Shown: positions 1 through 11,130 of the stretch, piece by piece
Numbering within the stretch: the first letter of the stretch is position 1
Layout of the letters: every line of letters starts with the position of its first letter
Source of the DNA: Saccharomycopsis malanga
Lineage: Eukaryota > Ascomycota > Saccharomycetes > Ascoideales > Saccharomycopsidaceae
Assembly: GCA_004014935.1 (NCBI GenBank)
Contig: CP025323.1
Span: 1,984,001 to 2,048,000, forward strand
Direction of reading: 5' to 3'
DNA: 64,000 nucleotides
Position numbers and translations under genes: made by a program
The notes under the pieces: model-generated
Database searches by the model: none
The model's input: the letters and a program-made list of their open reading frames with translations, nothing else
Told to the model about the DNA's origin: nothing

Positions 1-1718
1 AAATATAGTGACTAAATCTAGTAGTGACTAAGTGTAGTGACTAAATTGAGTGAAAATTGCACAATTCTTTTAAGTAAAGTGTGAAAATCAAAAGTTTAGG
101 ATCGTTTAAGACAATGGCTCGTAATTCATTCTATTGTTGCAACACACAGAAATAGCTGCCTGGCCCGATATGGGCTTATTAGGCAGGCTGATAAATTGGT
201 GCTTGATCTGCCCTATTTTCCAATTTTCAAACAGCAGCGCTGATCTCTGGGCTTAATTGTTTATTTGACACAACTCGGGAGCGTACATTTTATGGTGTGT
301 GGCTAGTATTTTTAGTACAAGTATGCTATTTTAATACTAGTAGTTAATTACGAATGGGCTTTTTACAGTGATAATTAACAGTTTGTCAGACATTATTATT
401 GGCATAGTGGCCGGGGAGAGCATTTTGCCACGAATTTTCTTTTTTCTCAATAATTAATGGCCTTATTTTTTTTTTTTACTTTTTCGACTAGTTTATCAGA
501 TGGATAATAGAATGTCTCTGTTTAAACTCTGCACCGATCAAACTAAAACCCTTTGCTACGATAGATGACTGGCCATTGTCTTGGACTAGAGGGCAATGCG
601 GGAAAGCCACTTGGAGCCGGGCTGGGATCGGAGAGTACTGTGTGGCCGAGAGGAATATACAATAAGATGGAGGACTATTATGATAACCACTATGGAAAAG
701 GAGCCTTAATACCGAACAGGTCTGGGAAGGAGTAAGTGACGGCGAGAGTTACTGTACATGGAGGGGCCGCGGAGAGTTTCTAGGGTTTGGAGACCACATG
801 CAAGAAAATTTGGGAATCTTGCATGTGCATGTCTACAGAAGATCAACGAAGGAAAGCACAAGAGAGACAGAAATAGCAGTGCAGGGCAGGGCAGTGCAGG
901 GCGTGACACTGCCTAAAGACCAGCCAAAAAGGCAAGCCAAAAGGCAAACCAAAAGGCAAACCAAGAGACAAACCAGTGAGAGTTTGGAGGATTAAACTTT
1001 TTTTGCTTCATGCATGCACGTTGATGTAACATGCTGCGTATGCATGCATGAGAATGCCTCGAGGAATTTTTATTATTATTATTTATTTATTTATTCATTT
1101 ATTTTTTTTTCCATTTTTTTTTTTTTGGACTTACGGCCTTGTATAGATGTAATGGGATGTAAAGAATTTGAGGTTTGTAGGACAGAGTGTAGAACTGGAA
1201 TGGGACGAAGAAATGTAGGGAGAGCCAAGAAGAACGGGCAAATAGGCGAGGGTGTAGATTAACAACTAGTTAGGCGAAAGGTGGAAAGAAAAGTTGCTTG
1301 GAGGGAGTGGGGGCGTAAATGGAAGAACGAACAGGCGACTAGATCAAATAGACTGACATCTGCGGATTGCAAGTAATGAAGAGGGCAATTAAAGTTTGAG
1401 AATTCCATTGATTGTAGAGAGAAGGACGATAGATAATGAGGGCTAAGCACGTAGAGACGGTTAAGAAACTTGACAAGACAAGACAAGAGGACCTAGAAGA
1501 CGGAAAAAAGTAAATCGGGCCATTTGAAACATTGATTCTGTTAATCAATTTGTTCTTGTGCCCGGCAGTCTGGCTTGATTTGCAATTTGCATCCACACTT
1601 GTGACGGGGCAACTTTTGGCAGTAGAAAATTTTCTGTGCTGAGGTTATTTTTCAACTTTTCCAGATATTTCAGCAGGCCTGTTTGTATCTGGTCTCTGAG
1701 AGTATTGATATAGTTGCC
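1..1718. other. Gene-free 5' flank of PLC1
   Basis: No conserved protein was seen here on either strand; the open frames are short and of biased composition. Two small simple arrays are visible. A degenerate repeat of the word AGTGACTAA lies at about 6-51. An 11-bp purine-rich repeat around CCAAAAGGCAAA lies at about 922-974. T-rich tracts sit at 465-480 and 1100-1130. The last few hundred bases probably hold the PLC1 promoter, but no specific site could be assigned. Confidence 0.5.
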
Positions 1719-4118
1719 ATGATTACGGCCATGGATCATAATACGGTTAAACAATGGTTCAAGTCGGTGTTTCTTGAGCAAGGAGACGAAAAGGGTTGGA
1801 GATGGAGTTGTTATAGTGGCGGTGGTCATTCTAAGAATGATGAGAATGATAAAACTTATAAAAAGTATAATAATTGTAAGACTTACAAAAGTAATTATAA
1901 GCATAACAAGAATAATAAGAATGATAGAAATGATAAAAAGTACAAAAACTACAAAAACTACAAAACCTTCAAAACCTTCAAAACCTTCAAAAACACCAAA
2001 TTCCATAGCATTTCATCTTCTTCTTCTGTTTCCTCCAACTCTTCTCTTTGTCTTTCCTGTTCTCCTTCTCCAGATCCTCTTGCCAGCAAAACCTTGAAAT
2101 CCCTCCGATCCCATCTTTCGATTCCCACCGTTTCGTCCTGCCAGGACTCCTCGGTCTCCTTTATAGAAAGCAGCATATTTTCGTCCTCCAGTCTCCCGTC
2201 CTGTTCGGGCCTCCTCCGTGAGATGTCTGCCGTCTTCTACTCGCTCACCCACGACTCGTACCTTGACTATCCGGCGTTCAGAACCTTCTATGTAGCGCAG
2301 AACGGCGCCGGCCCGGCCCAGCGGGCCGAGCACTCCGAGCACGCCGAGCGCGACCAGCTCGACCGGCTTGCCCTCCGAGCCTTCCAGAACCATGCTTCCG
2401 CCGAGGGGATGTCGCTTGCGGGCTTCCAGGACTATCTAGCGTCCACAGAACACAACCCGGCCTTGGCAACCACGGCGCTGCTCCAGGACTACTCGCGGCC
2501 GCTCAACGAGTACTTTGTTTCGTCGTCTCACAACACATATCTTGTTGGCCGCCAGGTCGGGGGCCAGTCGTCCATCGACTGCTACATCCACGCGTTGAAG
2601 AAGGGCTGCCGCTGTGTGGAAGTCGACATTTGGAACGGCGACAACGGCCCTGTGGTCAGCCACGGCTTGACCTTGACGTCCTCGGTGTCGCTCCGCAAGG
2701 TCGCCCAGGCCATCCGCCAGTACGCCTTTGTTGCCTCCGACTTGCCCTTGATCCTCTCTGTAGAAATCCACTGTAAGAAAGCGTACCAGGCCGTTGTCAA
2801 AGACGTCCTCACCGCCGAACTAGGCGACCACTTGCTCACCAGAAGCTTGTTTGACGACCTGTCCGAGCCCGAGTCGCGTCTTCCCTCCGTAGACCAGCTA
2901 AAACACAAGATCCTAGTCAAAATCAAACGGCCCTCCACCCTCTCGGCCGTGTCCTCGGACTCTCTGCTCAGCACCGCCGTAACAAACAACATCTTCTCCA
3001 GCTCCTCGGCCCTGTGCTCCTCGGCCTCCTCCACAGAATACTCCGACGACTCGCTGCTCGACAAGCCTCGCAAACTGCTGAAGCCAAAGCCAAAGCCAAA
3101 GCCAAAGTCGCCCTCCAGCTTCAAAATCGCCCCCGAATTGTGCGCCATGAGCTTCTACATTTACGGAATCAAGTTTAAACACTTTGATTTGGACGACTCC
3201 AAGACCTTCAACCACTGCTTCTCCTTCAGCAACCGTAGACTATCCTCTATGCTCAAACACTCGTCCAGAAACATCGCCTCCATACACAGCCACAACTTAA
3301 ACCATCTAATGAGGATTTATCCCGCAGGCTACAAGATCACCTCCAAGAACTTTGACCCGATCATGTTCTGGAAGTTTGGCTGCCAGTTGGTCGCCACAAA
3401 CTGGCAGACCTACGATTTGGGCGAGGAAATCAACGAGTCCATGTTCAACCACGGCGACCGTTCCGGCTACATTCTCAAACCAGAGTATCTACGTCCTGCT
3501 GGTGCTGCTGTTGGTGCTGCCCCAGACGCCAGAAAACCTGCTCTGCTCCATAACATCCTCATCAAAAACCATAACATCAACTCTAAATACCTTCAGGACA
3601 TCCATTTCTCAATACAAATCATTGCTGCCGAATTGGCTGATTTGGAAATAGACTTGCCCTACGTCACAATGCAAGTCTTGGGTAACGAACGTGCCTTGGA
3701 AAACGTCTCAAACCCTTCTCCCCTATCGCTTTCTTCCTTGGCTTTGCAACAAACCGCTTCTTCTTCTTCCGCGTCCTCGGTCTTCTACGAGGACGACTCC
3801 CTCTTCAAAACTCACCCAAGCCAAGCCCTCGCTTGGAAAACTTCCTTCTCCGGAACCATAAAAAGTACTTTGAAAGACTTCATCTTCTTGAGATTCTCCA
3901 TAAATAGCAGCTCCTTGAATAGCAGCTCCTATTACAACTACTACTTTGGTTCCACCGAAACTAATACTCTCAGCAACATTGGAATCAGAAATAATAAAGC
4001 AAGCTCCACTGTCAGACTCATCTACTTGCAACAAGGCTATAGACTTCTTCCTTTACACGACTCCCAGGGAAACGAACTCCCAAACAGCAGACTTTTTCTT
4101 AAAATATCCTTCAATTGA
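1719..4118 (+). CDS. PLC1: Phosphoinositide-specific phospholipase C
   Basis: This enzyme hydrolyses PIP2 to diacylglycerol and inositol trisphosphate, feeding inositol polyphosphate synthesis. From the first ATG the protein is 799 aa, against about 869 in S. cerevisiae. Residues 1-165 are low complexity (Lys/Asn/Tyr/Thr, then Ser-rich). An EF-hand-like stretch follows (about 165-255). The X domain (about 260-400) has SSSHNTYL with catalytic His271, EVDIW, and the second His315 in VVSHG. A Ser/Lys-Pro linker separates it from the Y domain (about 470-590) and a C-terminal C2-like domain (about 605-797). The start is uncertain: an ATG at 2223 opens at MSAVFYSL just before the conserved part, but the frame is open upstream. 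Family membership is certain; the N-terminus is not. Confidence 0.93.
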   Translation: MITAMDHNTVKQWFKSVFLEQGDEKGWRWSCYSGGGHSKNDENDKTYKKYNNCKTYKSNYKHNKNNKNDRNDKKYKNYKNYKTFKTFKTFKNTKFHSISSSSSVSSNSSLCLSCSPSPDPLASKTLKSLRSHLSIPTVSSCQDSSVSFIESSIFSSSSLPSCSGLLREMSAVFYSLTHDSYLDYPAFRTFYVAQNGAGPAQRAEHSEHAERDQLDRLALRAFQNHASAEGMSLAGFQDYLASTEHNPALATTALLQDYSRPLNEYFVSSSHNTYLVGRQVGGQSSIDCYIHALKKGCRCVEVDIWNGDNGPVVSHGLTLTSSVSLRKVAQAIRQYAFVASDLPLILSVEIHCKKAYQAVVKDVLTAELGDHLLTRSLFDDLSEPESRLPSVDQLKHKILVKIKRPSTLSAVSSDSLLSTAVTNNIFSSSSALCSSASSTEYSDDSLLDKPRKLLKPKPKPKPKSPSSFKIAPELCAMSFYIYGIKFKHFDLDDSKTFNHCFSFSNRRLSSMLKHSSRNIASIHSHNLNHLMRIYPAGYKITSKNFDPIMFWKFGCQLVATNWQTYDLGEEINESMFNHGDRSGYILKPEYLRPAGAAVGAAPDARKPALLHNILIKNHNINSKYLQDIHFSIQIIAAELADLEIDLPYVTMQVLGNERALENVSNPSPLSLSSLALQQTASSSSASSVFYEDDSLFKTHPSQALAWKTSFSGTIKSTLKDFIFLRFSINSSSLNSSSYYNYYFGSTETNTLSNIGIRNNKASSTVRLIYLQQGYRLLPLHDSQGNELPNSRLFLKISFN

Positions 4119-4614
4119 TGATCTCTTGTAACATTCCTAATACCATTCATTAATATTTCAATTATGTTTGAAGTTATGACTTTTTTCATTTCCTTAATAC
4201 ACACCGCACTTGCATTTGATACTCTCTACATAATTGCTATGGTCTTGTAGCTTTGCTTATTGCTTTGTTTATTGTGTTTTCACTTGATTATCTTGTCAAG
4301 TTGTTATCCCGACCAAAACTTGTAATAATAATAATGAGCTCGAAATAGATGATATTATTATAATTATCATGAATTATAAAAATTTATTACAGCGTCTGAA
4401 ATTATATAAAGTATTTAAAATAGTCTCTACAATTGATTTGAACTCCATATTATTACCACCAATCATCTTGATTCTTGACTTTGTAAAATTTCTATTGTCA
4501 ATTTTATTGTTAATCTCTCTCGATTTATACATACAGTAAACTTACAATGATCAGTTTAAATAATGTCTACAGTTAGCAAGTTGCAATTATTGGTTTTTCG
4601 TTTAATTCTTAGTT
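4119..4614. other. PLC1 3' flank, AT-rich, no gene
   Basis: AT-rich spacer after the PLC1 stop. No open frame or RNA gene could be supported. It ends where a dispersed SINE-like fragment begins. Confidence 0.45.
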
Positions 4615-4768
4615 AAACCATTTGGCTCAGTGGTCAGCTAACAATGACCGGGACAAGTTTGAGTTTTCCCCACTAGATTTTACCAATTCCCCTTAGACAT
4701 AGCGCGCATATACGAAACTGATATGTACTGGGCTTGAAATATATAATAACAATATTATTATTATTAAT
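4615..4768 (+). mobile_element. SINE-like element, internally deleted copy
   Basis: The head TTGGCTCAGTGGTCAG (A-box-like) joins almost directly to the conserved 3' body (ACCAATTCCCCTTAGACATA, then GCGCGCATATACGAAACTGA). It ends in TGTACTGGGCTTGAAATAT and a short ATT array. The tRNA-like middle and B box present in the full copies are missing. Oriented forward between the PLC1 and SSD1 3' ends. Confidence 0.7.
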
Positions 4769-5300
4769 TCTTAGCTAATTCTTCCGTAAAGAAAGGCATA
4801 AGATAATCAAATAATTGAATATCTCAATAGCTAAACAACTAAAAAAAGGAATAGCTAAATAGATTAAAATCAACAATAGCTCAAAAAGCTAAATAACTAA
4901 CAGAATTTGTATTATTGGCGGTACCCTTTTTTGGTCCATTTTTCCATGTTTATTTTGTTTACAACTGCTCTCCTTAAATAGTGGTTAAAACAGAGTCAAT
5001 TTGTTCTTATTTGGAGACTGTTTGACTGAACAGCCTAGAAATTTTACCAGTTGTGTTCTGGACTCCATCAGACAACAAATTGCAAAGCAAAATACCGTGC
5101 TCAATGTTGAAGCAATAATCAGTGCAATAATAACGAACACATAAGGGGGAAACTTCCTTTTTGGTACGACCTCCAGGTAATATTAAGATGGTTTCATCTT
5201 GGATGGAAAATGGATAAATTATAATCGTAGATGGAAACATAGAATAAGAGGTTTATTTATTCAATCACTCATACGACTGGAAGCATATAGATGTTTACCA
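4769..5300. other. Spacer without recognised genes
   Basis: AT-rich sequence between two copies of the SINE-like element. The open frame around 5007-5240 on the minus strand has no recognisable domain and is not supported as a gene. Confidence 0.4.
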
Positions 5301-5618
5301 ACAATAATCAATTTACATTTTATATTTCAAGCCCAGTACATATCAGTTGTATACGCACTATGTTTAGAGGGATTTGGCAAGACCCTTGTGATCATAATCT
5401 GATCATGATCTTATATATTGTCATCTTCTCACCGAATAAAAAAGTAAATACTAGACTTTGGGGTAGGCCTTGTTTCAGACAGTTACAGTTGCTTGTTCAA
5501 CATGGTAAAAAAGCAGCGAGTCGTCTTAGTGCGCTTGTTCGAAAGTATTATCCACTAAGCTACTTTTTAGGCCTTATTCTCTTCCCTAGAGCACTAACCA
5601 TTGAGCCATACGGGCCCA
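5301..5618 (-). mobile_element. SINE-like element, near full-length copy
   Basis: Read on the minus strand, the copy starts at GGGCCCGTATGGCTCAATGG. It continues with a second A-box-like word (TAGCTTAGTGGATAATA), a conserved body of about 150 bp, and the 3' motif ACTGATATGTACTGGGCTTG. The end is a decayed AT-rich tail rather than a clean array. The B-box position has diverged (no GGTTCGA). The length, about 318 bp, matches the copy at 15773-16206. It lies just downstream of the SSD1 stop, and the open frame over it is a by-product of the repeat. Confidence 0.75.
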
Positions 5619-5694
5619 GTGACTTTTTCTTCTCTAGAACAGCCAACGGCCTCTCTTACAACAGTGAAACAAACAAATACTATTAATTACTAGG

Positions 5695-8600
5695 CTAATA
5701 GTTGGCAAAAGGGTTCAATGTACGGACTGTCAAGCACGGCAAAGCCATGCCAATCTCGGATCGGAGCAAGATTGGGATTTGTTGGAGTTCGCGCACCTCC
5801 TGGATGTAATTCTGGCCCTCGATCCTGGTGACCACCTGTTTAAAGTACGGTTTGAGAGGGTCATCGCTCGTGGCAATGTTAGCCGAGGATGCCGACTTGG
5901 GCAACTGTTTGGACTCTGTAGGAGACGCAGGCAAACTTTTGGACTGCGGGGTTTCAGAAATGTCATCAGGAGTCAAGACTTTCGGTGTTTTCAATCCGAG
6001 GGACTGCAAACGATGCACCAAATCGTCCTCGGCCATGGTGTTCTTCTGTTGGTGCTTTGCAGCCTCTGCAGCCGACGTTCTAAACTTATTTTTGATCGAA
6101 GACCGGTATGACAAAGGCTGCTTTTCGTCAGGCGGCACATAAGTTGCCGAGTCAATGCCCTTTTCCCAGTACAAGTCCAACACTTTCTTGTTTTTATCGA
6201 ATTCCGCCTTGACAAGCGGCAACTGGTCGCCATGGACGCGTTTCTCGATTCCAAACTCCGGCAAGAGCACGTCGAACGACGACTCATACACTTGGATGAC
6301 GGTACCGAACGTCAAAACTTGTCCTGTCTTCTGCGACATGGCATTGACCGTCTGGCAAAGCAACAAATGGACCGACTGTTGCTGTGCTGCCCATGCATTG
6401 TCCTTCTTGAAGTTGCAATACTCTGCTACCATCTTCAATGTCTCCGAGTCCTCCGAGTACTCCACGCCGTGGAGCACGGCCTTCAATTGCCGGTGCACAA
6501 TCAAGTCCGCGTAGCGCCGCGTTGGCGCCGTAAAATGCGTGTATAATGCCATATTATAGTACCAATGGCCGTAATTCTCCGCGTCCACCTTCCCCGCAAC
6601 ATAATACCGCCCGCGGTTCATACATTTACTCAACAACGTCTCGACGGCCTTACGCTTTGTATCGTTTGCCACGCTGAGCACAGACTTCTGGAGCGCTGCG
6701 GCATCTGATGTCGCAATATCCAAATTGTAGCGCGCTACTTTCCGAACAAACGACTCGTATTTCGACAATGTCGGCAACTGTTGTCGCCGCAACAACGCCC
6801 GCGACCCTAATCCGGCCAAGATCCGCTGCGCTACCGTTCCGTTCACCTTGTGACAAAGCTCCTCCATCATTGAGTACGCACGGCTTGCCTCAAACATATT
6901 CAAGCTCGGTCTCTCCCGCTCGTCATCCAATTGGTCTAACAACGTGAGAACTCCGTCCGGAACGTCTCCAAGCCGTTGGCGCCGAAACTCCTTGGCCACA
7001 ACTGCAAGCGTGGCAATCTCTTCCGAATCCTCGACGCCACTGTCAATAGCGTCATGTGTCACCACTTTTCGCGGCATCACCTTGGACTCCCCAAGCCACA
7101 CGTCTTCAATTTCATACGTTTTTGAGTCAATTTGGAACACCGCCGACATCGCCGCACTTGCCCGACCCGCCTTGAAACACACATGCTCGGCCAACGTGTC
7201 GGGTAAAAGCGGTTTCCGGACTCCTTGAGCCAAACTCACCGACACGCTCCGTTTCTTAAGCTTCTTGTCCAATAATGAGCCGCTCTCGACCGCCGCGGTC
7301 ACGTCCGCAACGTGGATTGCCACTTCCATCCGACTTTCCGATAGATGCGCGACATGCACTGCGATTTCGGCGCCAGCAATGTCATCGCCACTCGGCGCAA
7401 CCGCAACAACAGCGTCAAAATACCGCCGCTCAACATGATCTTCCGGAAACTCCGTCAAGTACAGCAACTCCCTCGGAACCCCCTCCTTGATCAACAGGGA
7501 TACATTGTCCGGAAACTCATCGCACGCAAAGTTGTTGTCGCGCAAGATGGCAGCAATCTCCGTGTCCGGGTCGTCAAGGGGCCCCAAACGGCTCACGAGG
7601 GTTCCGAACGGATGCAACGACGTGATTGGCCAGCGCTTGATCGACGCCACAAAGAGTGTGTTGGCATAGGCATCGTGCTTCTCTACAAAGTCGCGCGGCG
7701 CCTGTTCCGTCGGAATGGCAATCAAAGGCACCTTTTTATCATTAGGTTTGAACCATACAATTTTCGGGCGGTGGTTCGGGGTGTCTTTCTGCTGCTGTGA
7801 CGGCCGAACAAGCCCCAAAGTGCCGGCAAACAACTGGCCGGGGATCCGGTCCATCACTGCGACCACATGTCCGGCATAAAGTGGTCGGAAGGCATCATTG
7901 ATCTCCTCTTCTTCAACAAGTAACAACGATTGGCCTTCCACCTCCAAGTCATCATTCTTTTTCTGTGTAGGGCGCTGCTTCAAAGACCCACGGCGGCGGA
8001 TACCTTCAGTAGGCCGGTCACTACCGCCGGTTGTGCTGGCATCATTGCTGGCGTCATCCGGCCCGGTGGACGCGCCGCCGCCACCTTTCAACGTCTCCGA
8101 GTCCTTCCGTCTCTTCTTCTCCTCCTTTTCCTTCTTCGCGCTCCACACCTCATCTACTACCAACAACTCAACGGCCACGGCGTCTCCTTCCAACGCCCGG
8201 TTGCGGTCTTTCGACCCACAAATAAACACGTCCGCGTCCAACAAACCGTCCGTTGCCACGTACGCGTCCGACCGGTTCTTCTTGTTCACCCGCAACGTAC
8301 CTGTGACTAGCCGGCCCTCGGCAATTAATGCTGGTAACGACGCTTGCGGAAGATACGGAGCAAAGAGCGACTTGCGCTGACCTTGACCGGGCTGTCCGCC
8401 GTACGACGCAATGGTGTTCACGGACGAGATTGAGCCTCCAAAAGAGTTCCGGGGTCTATGGGACGGGGTAAATGGAGGAGCAACATCTAACGCGTCATCT
8501 GAAGGGTCCTTGAACGACTGCTGTTGGCTTCTCCAGTTTGAATTGATGTCCTTGTTGCGGCTGTTGGTCCGGTAGTGGCCGCGGCCCGGCGACTTGTAGC

Positions 8601-9971
8601 TGCCCCCGGAAACATTACGCTCGTGACCTTTCCGGGCAGGCGACCCTGGTCCGGATCCGTATCCAGGAGAAAGCAGAGCTCCGCCGTACGCAGGCTGTGG
8701 TGGCATCAAGCCTTCTCCGGAGCGGACAGAGGGAGCGGACGGCGCCAGTGGGGGTGGGAACTGAAACTCGCGCGGAGACGATCCGGTGAACTCCGGGGTC
8801 CGAATCTCGGGCTCTGGTGGTGTGGTTGGTGCAGACAGCTCGTCATCTTTGGTACCTCTTTGGGACTGGGCAAGCGCGGCAGCCTTCTTTGCCTCCTGTA
8901 GACCTAACGAATGGCGGCGTGAATGGCCAATGGCATGCTGCGAGCCTGAAGACGAGCGTCCATGCGAGTACTGGTTCTTTGCACCATACGTGAAGTTGGT
9001 TCCTGCGCCTGTGTACTGGACACCGTACGATCCCTGATGCGGCGGTGTCGGAGGAGGCACGGCAATGGTGGTGGGCATGCTGAAAGAGCCCATTGAGCCC
9101 ATGGAAGCTACGGAGGACTGCGATCTCCGATGGGACCTGTTTTTATTTTTCAGCGGAGAACCTTGATTCTGATAGCCCATGTTAGAAGCAAGCGCCGATG
9201 GAGGCTGGAATTGCTGCATTTGCTGTTGTGCAAGAAGCTGTTGTTTCTGCTGCTCGACGTATTCCAACTGCTTTTGAATCTCGAGCTGGCGCTGAAGATT
9301 GAGTTGTTCAACTAAATTGTTAATATTTTTTGTGCTATGATTGGTTAAAGTTATAATTTGTGTTGATTAGGTCGATTAGTTTGATATTAGACAAAAAATT
9401 GAATAATATTGGTTAAGAGTATTGCTGTTGAAATGAGTTTTGGTGGAATCAAGTGAATCAATTGTTTGTTGATATCAATTAAGGCAATTATTGGTAATCA
9501 GCATTGGAAATGTGAACTAAATTTTGAAATGTTTGATATAATTAGTTGGAAATTGAATTGGTTGATAATATCATCTAACAAACTCAATTGGTTGATAATA
9601 TCATCTAACAAACTCAATTGGTTGATAATATCATCTGACAAACTCAATTGGTTGATAATATCATCTAACAAACTCAATTGATTAATAATAACAACTAACA
9701 AACTCAATTGCTAAATAGTATCATCTAAAAAACTCAATTGCTAAATAATATCGACTAACAAATTGCTAACACCCAATCAACATTATCACTTCAAATACAT
9801 ATACTTACTCATTAAAGAGGTCAACTCGGAAGGAGACCGTCTGTGGGCAATGTACAATTGCTTCTTTTTTTTATTTGCATTGCTGTTGGCCTGACTGTTG
9901 GATTCGTAATTTGGACTCAAGTGGTTGCTGTCGCCCTCATAAGGTGGCGTTTCGCCAGAATCCTTACTCAT
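5695..9971 (-). CDS. SSD1: Ssd1 RNA-binding translational repressor, two exons
   Basis: Ssd1 is an inactive relative of RNase II/Dis3L2 that binds and represses mRNAs for cell-wall proteins and is regulated by the Cbk1 kinase. Exon 1 is 9971-9809 (MSKDSG... to LYIAHRRSPSELTSLM) and exon 2 is 9311-5695. Joining GTAAGT at 9808 to AG at 9312 gives ...LTSLM-IEQLNLQRQLE, matching the S. cerevisiae N-terminus. The exons sum to 3780 nt, 1259 codons plus stop (family about 1250 aa). Exon 2 has a disordered Ser/Gln/Gly-rich part with HSRRHSLGL, which resembles a Cbk1 site. Then follow KSLFAPYLPQ and NKKNRSD cold-shock regions, an RNB-like domain with THFTAPTRRYADLIVHRQL, and a C-terminal domain ending ALPCLTVRTLNPF. 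The acidic residues needed for RNase II catalysis are not evident in the RNB region, as expected for Ssd1. Confidence 0.95.
9312..9808 (-). other. SSD1: SSD1 intron
   Basis: A 497-nt intron with donor GTAAGTAT and acceptor TTTAG. ATATTAAC lies just before the acceptor and may be the branch site, at an unusually short distance; TTTAACC further upstream is an alternative. The splice restores the conserved LM-IEQ junction of Ssd1 and keeps the frame. Much of the intron is a 30-bp minisatellite (9553-9765), which creates false open frames on both strands. Confidence 0.9.
9553..9765. repeat. 30-bp minisatellite inside the SSD1 intron
   Basis: About seven tandem units of a 30-bp sequence based on CTCAATTGGTTGATAATATC and ATCTAACAAA. 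The first four are nearly identical and the later ones drift (GGTTGATAA to GCTAAATAA). The period is exact, so false peptides repeat every 10 residues in either strand. Confidence 0.95.
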
Positions 9972-10965
9972 TTTCAACAGCGCGAGGCTCAGTTAGTGTT
10001 ATTAAGACTGTCCAATGACTATCAAGAAATTGAAAGCTAATTTTAAAGAACAAAATATGACTGGAAAATGGCGGGATGACTTATACGACCAATGATGGCG
10101 CTAAAGATATTCCGCACAATAAAAAGTAGAACAATTTGTTAAATGAAAGTTATAATAATAAAGAAGAGCAAACACAAGAAGACACTATCAAATTCACGTC
10201 AGAATACTGAATAAAATTGACTCAATGTCGTTCTTATTTTTTTTTTTGACCTTCTTAGTTATGATGAGAAAGCTACGAGTTAAAAAGCCAGAAAATTGCC
10301 ACTTTTTTCCTTCTTTTCTCTTCCCTAAATGGCGTGTGGGGGTGTTACCCGGGATTCCGTACGCTTTTCCGAAGGGCATAAGGGTGTACCCTTACAAAGC
10401 AGATATTAATATATATTACTTCATGTGTTTACCAGGGGTCAGCAAAGAATGGTGGTTGTTTAGGGGTCTTGTAAAAGGTTTTGTAGGGAGACTGTATATT
10501 GGTTTGAAAAGGGTACAAATTTGTTGGGGTGTTGTAGGATAAGCGTAGAATGTTAGACGAATTAATATGGATAAAAAGTAGTTTAAAGTAAATCGTCAAC
10601 CGAAAATGGACACTTTTTTTTAATAGAAAAGCGATATATAGTTTGTATGGTTGGTTTTAGGCTAGCAAGTCAATGTATCGGGTGCTTCACTAGCTGTGAT
10701 GAGGTATGAATATTCTATATACTAGACAGGAATATAACTTGGATTATTTGTCCATGTTGTATGAATGCTTTTTACATGCGAGAGTGTGAATGTAATTTAT
10801 ATATTGTGTTTATCGATTATATATGGTAGCAACCAGGGTTAGGTATGGAGTGTTGGTTGAGATTAGCTTGTAATTTATTTGTTGAATTGTATTATTTGGT
10901 GAAATTGGCCAATTTATATTCATTTGATCATTTATAGTATTCATTGGCCAATTTATATTCATTTG
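9972..10965. other. SSD1 upstream region, no gene supported
   Basis: This kilobase separates the SSD1 start from a SINE-like fragment and the PSD1 3' end. A 105-codon ATG frame (10225-10542, plus) has hydrophobic and aromatic composition but no recognised domain, and I do not call it. SSD1 promoter elements should lie here; none was identified with confidence. Confidence 0.4.
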
Positions 10966-11095
10966 CTCAATAAATATCAGTTTCGTATACGGGCAACGTC
11001 TAAGGGACTTGGTAAATCCCAATCATGAGGTTTTTATCATAATTACTCACCCTTGGGCTCTTTCTCCGAGCACTAGCAACTGAGCCATCCGGCCC
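10966..11095 (-). mobile_element. SINE-like element, internally deleted copy
   Basis: On the minus strand it starts GGGCCGGATGGCTCAGTTGC with AGTGCTCGGAGAAAGAG after it. It then joins a shortened body and the 3' part (TTTACCAAGTCCCTTAGACG, then CGTATACGAAACTGATATT). The final ATT tail is eroded. It lies immediately downstream of PSD1. Confidence 0.7.
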
Positions 11096-11130
11096 AATGG
11101 CCTGTATTATCATTTATTATCAAAACTCAA

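Noticed and set aside
5291-5686. 131-codon frame on the plus strand
   Set aside because: It lies across a SINE-like copy in antisense and has no domain.
9466-9707. Frames with 10-residue repeats (LNWLIISSNK-like) on both strands
   Set aside because: They lie in the SSD1 intron and follow from its 30-bp minisatellite.
10225-10542. 105-codon ATG frame upstream of SSD1
   Set aside because: Hydrophobic low-information sequence with no recognisable family; could be chance in AT-rich DNA.
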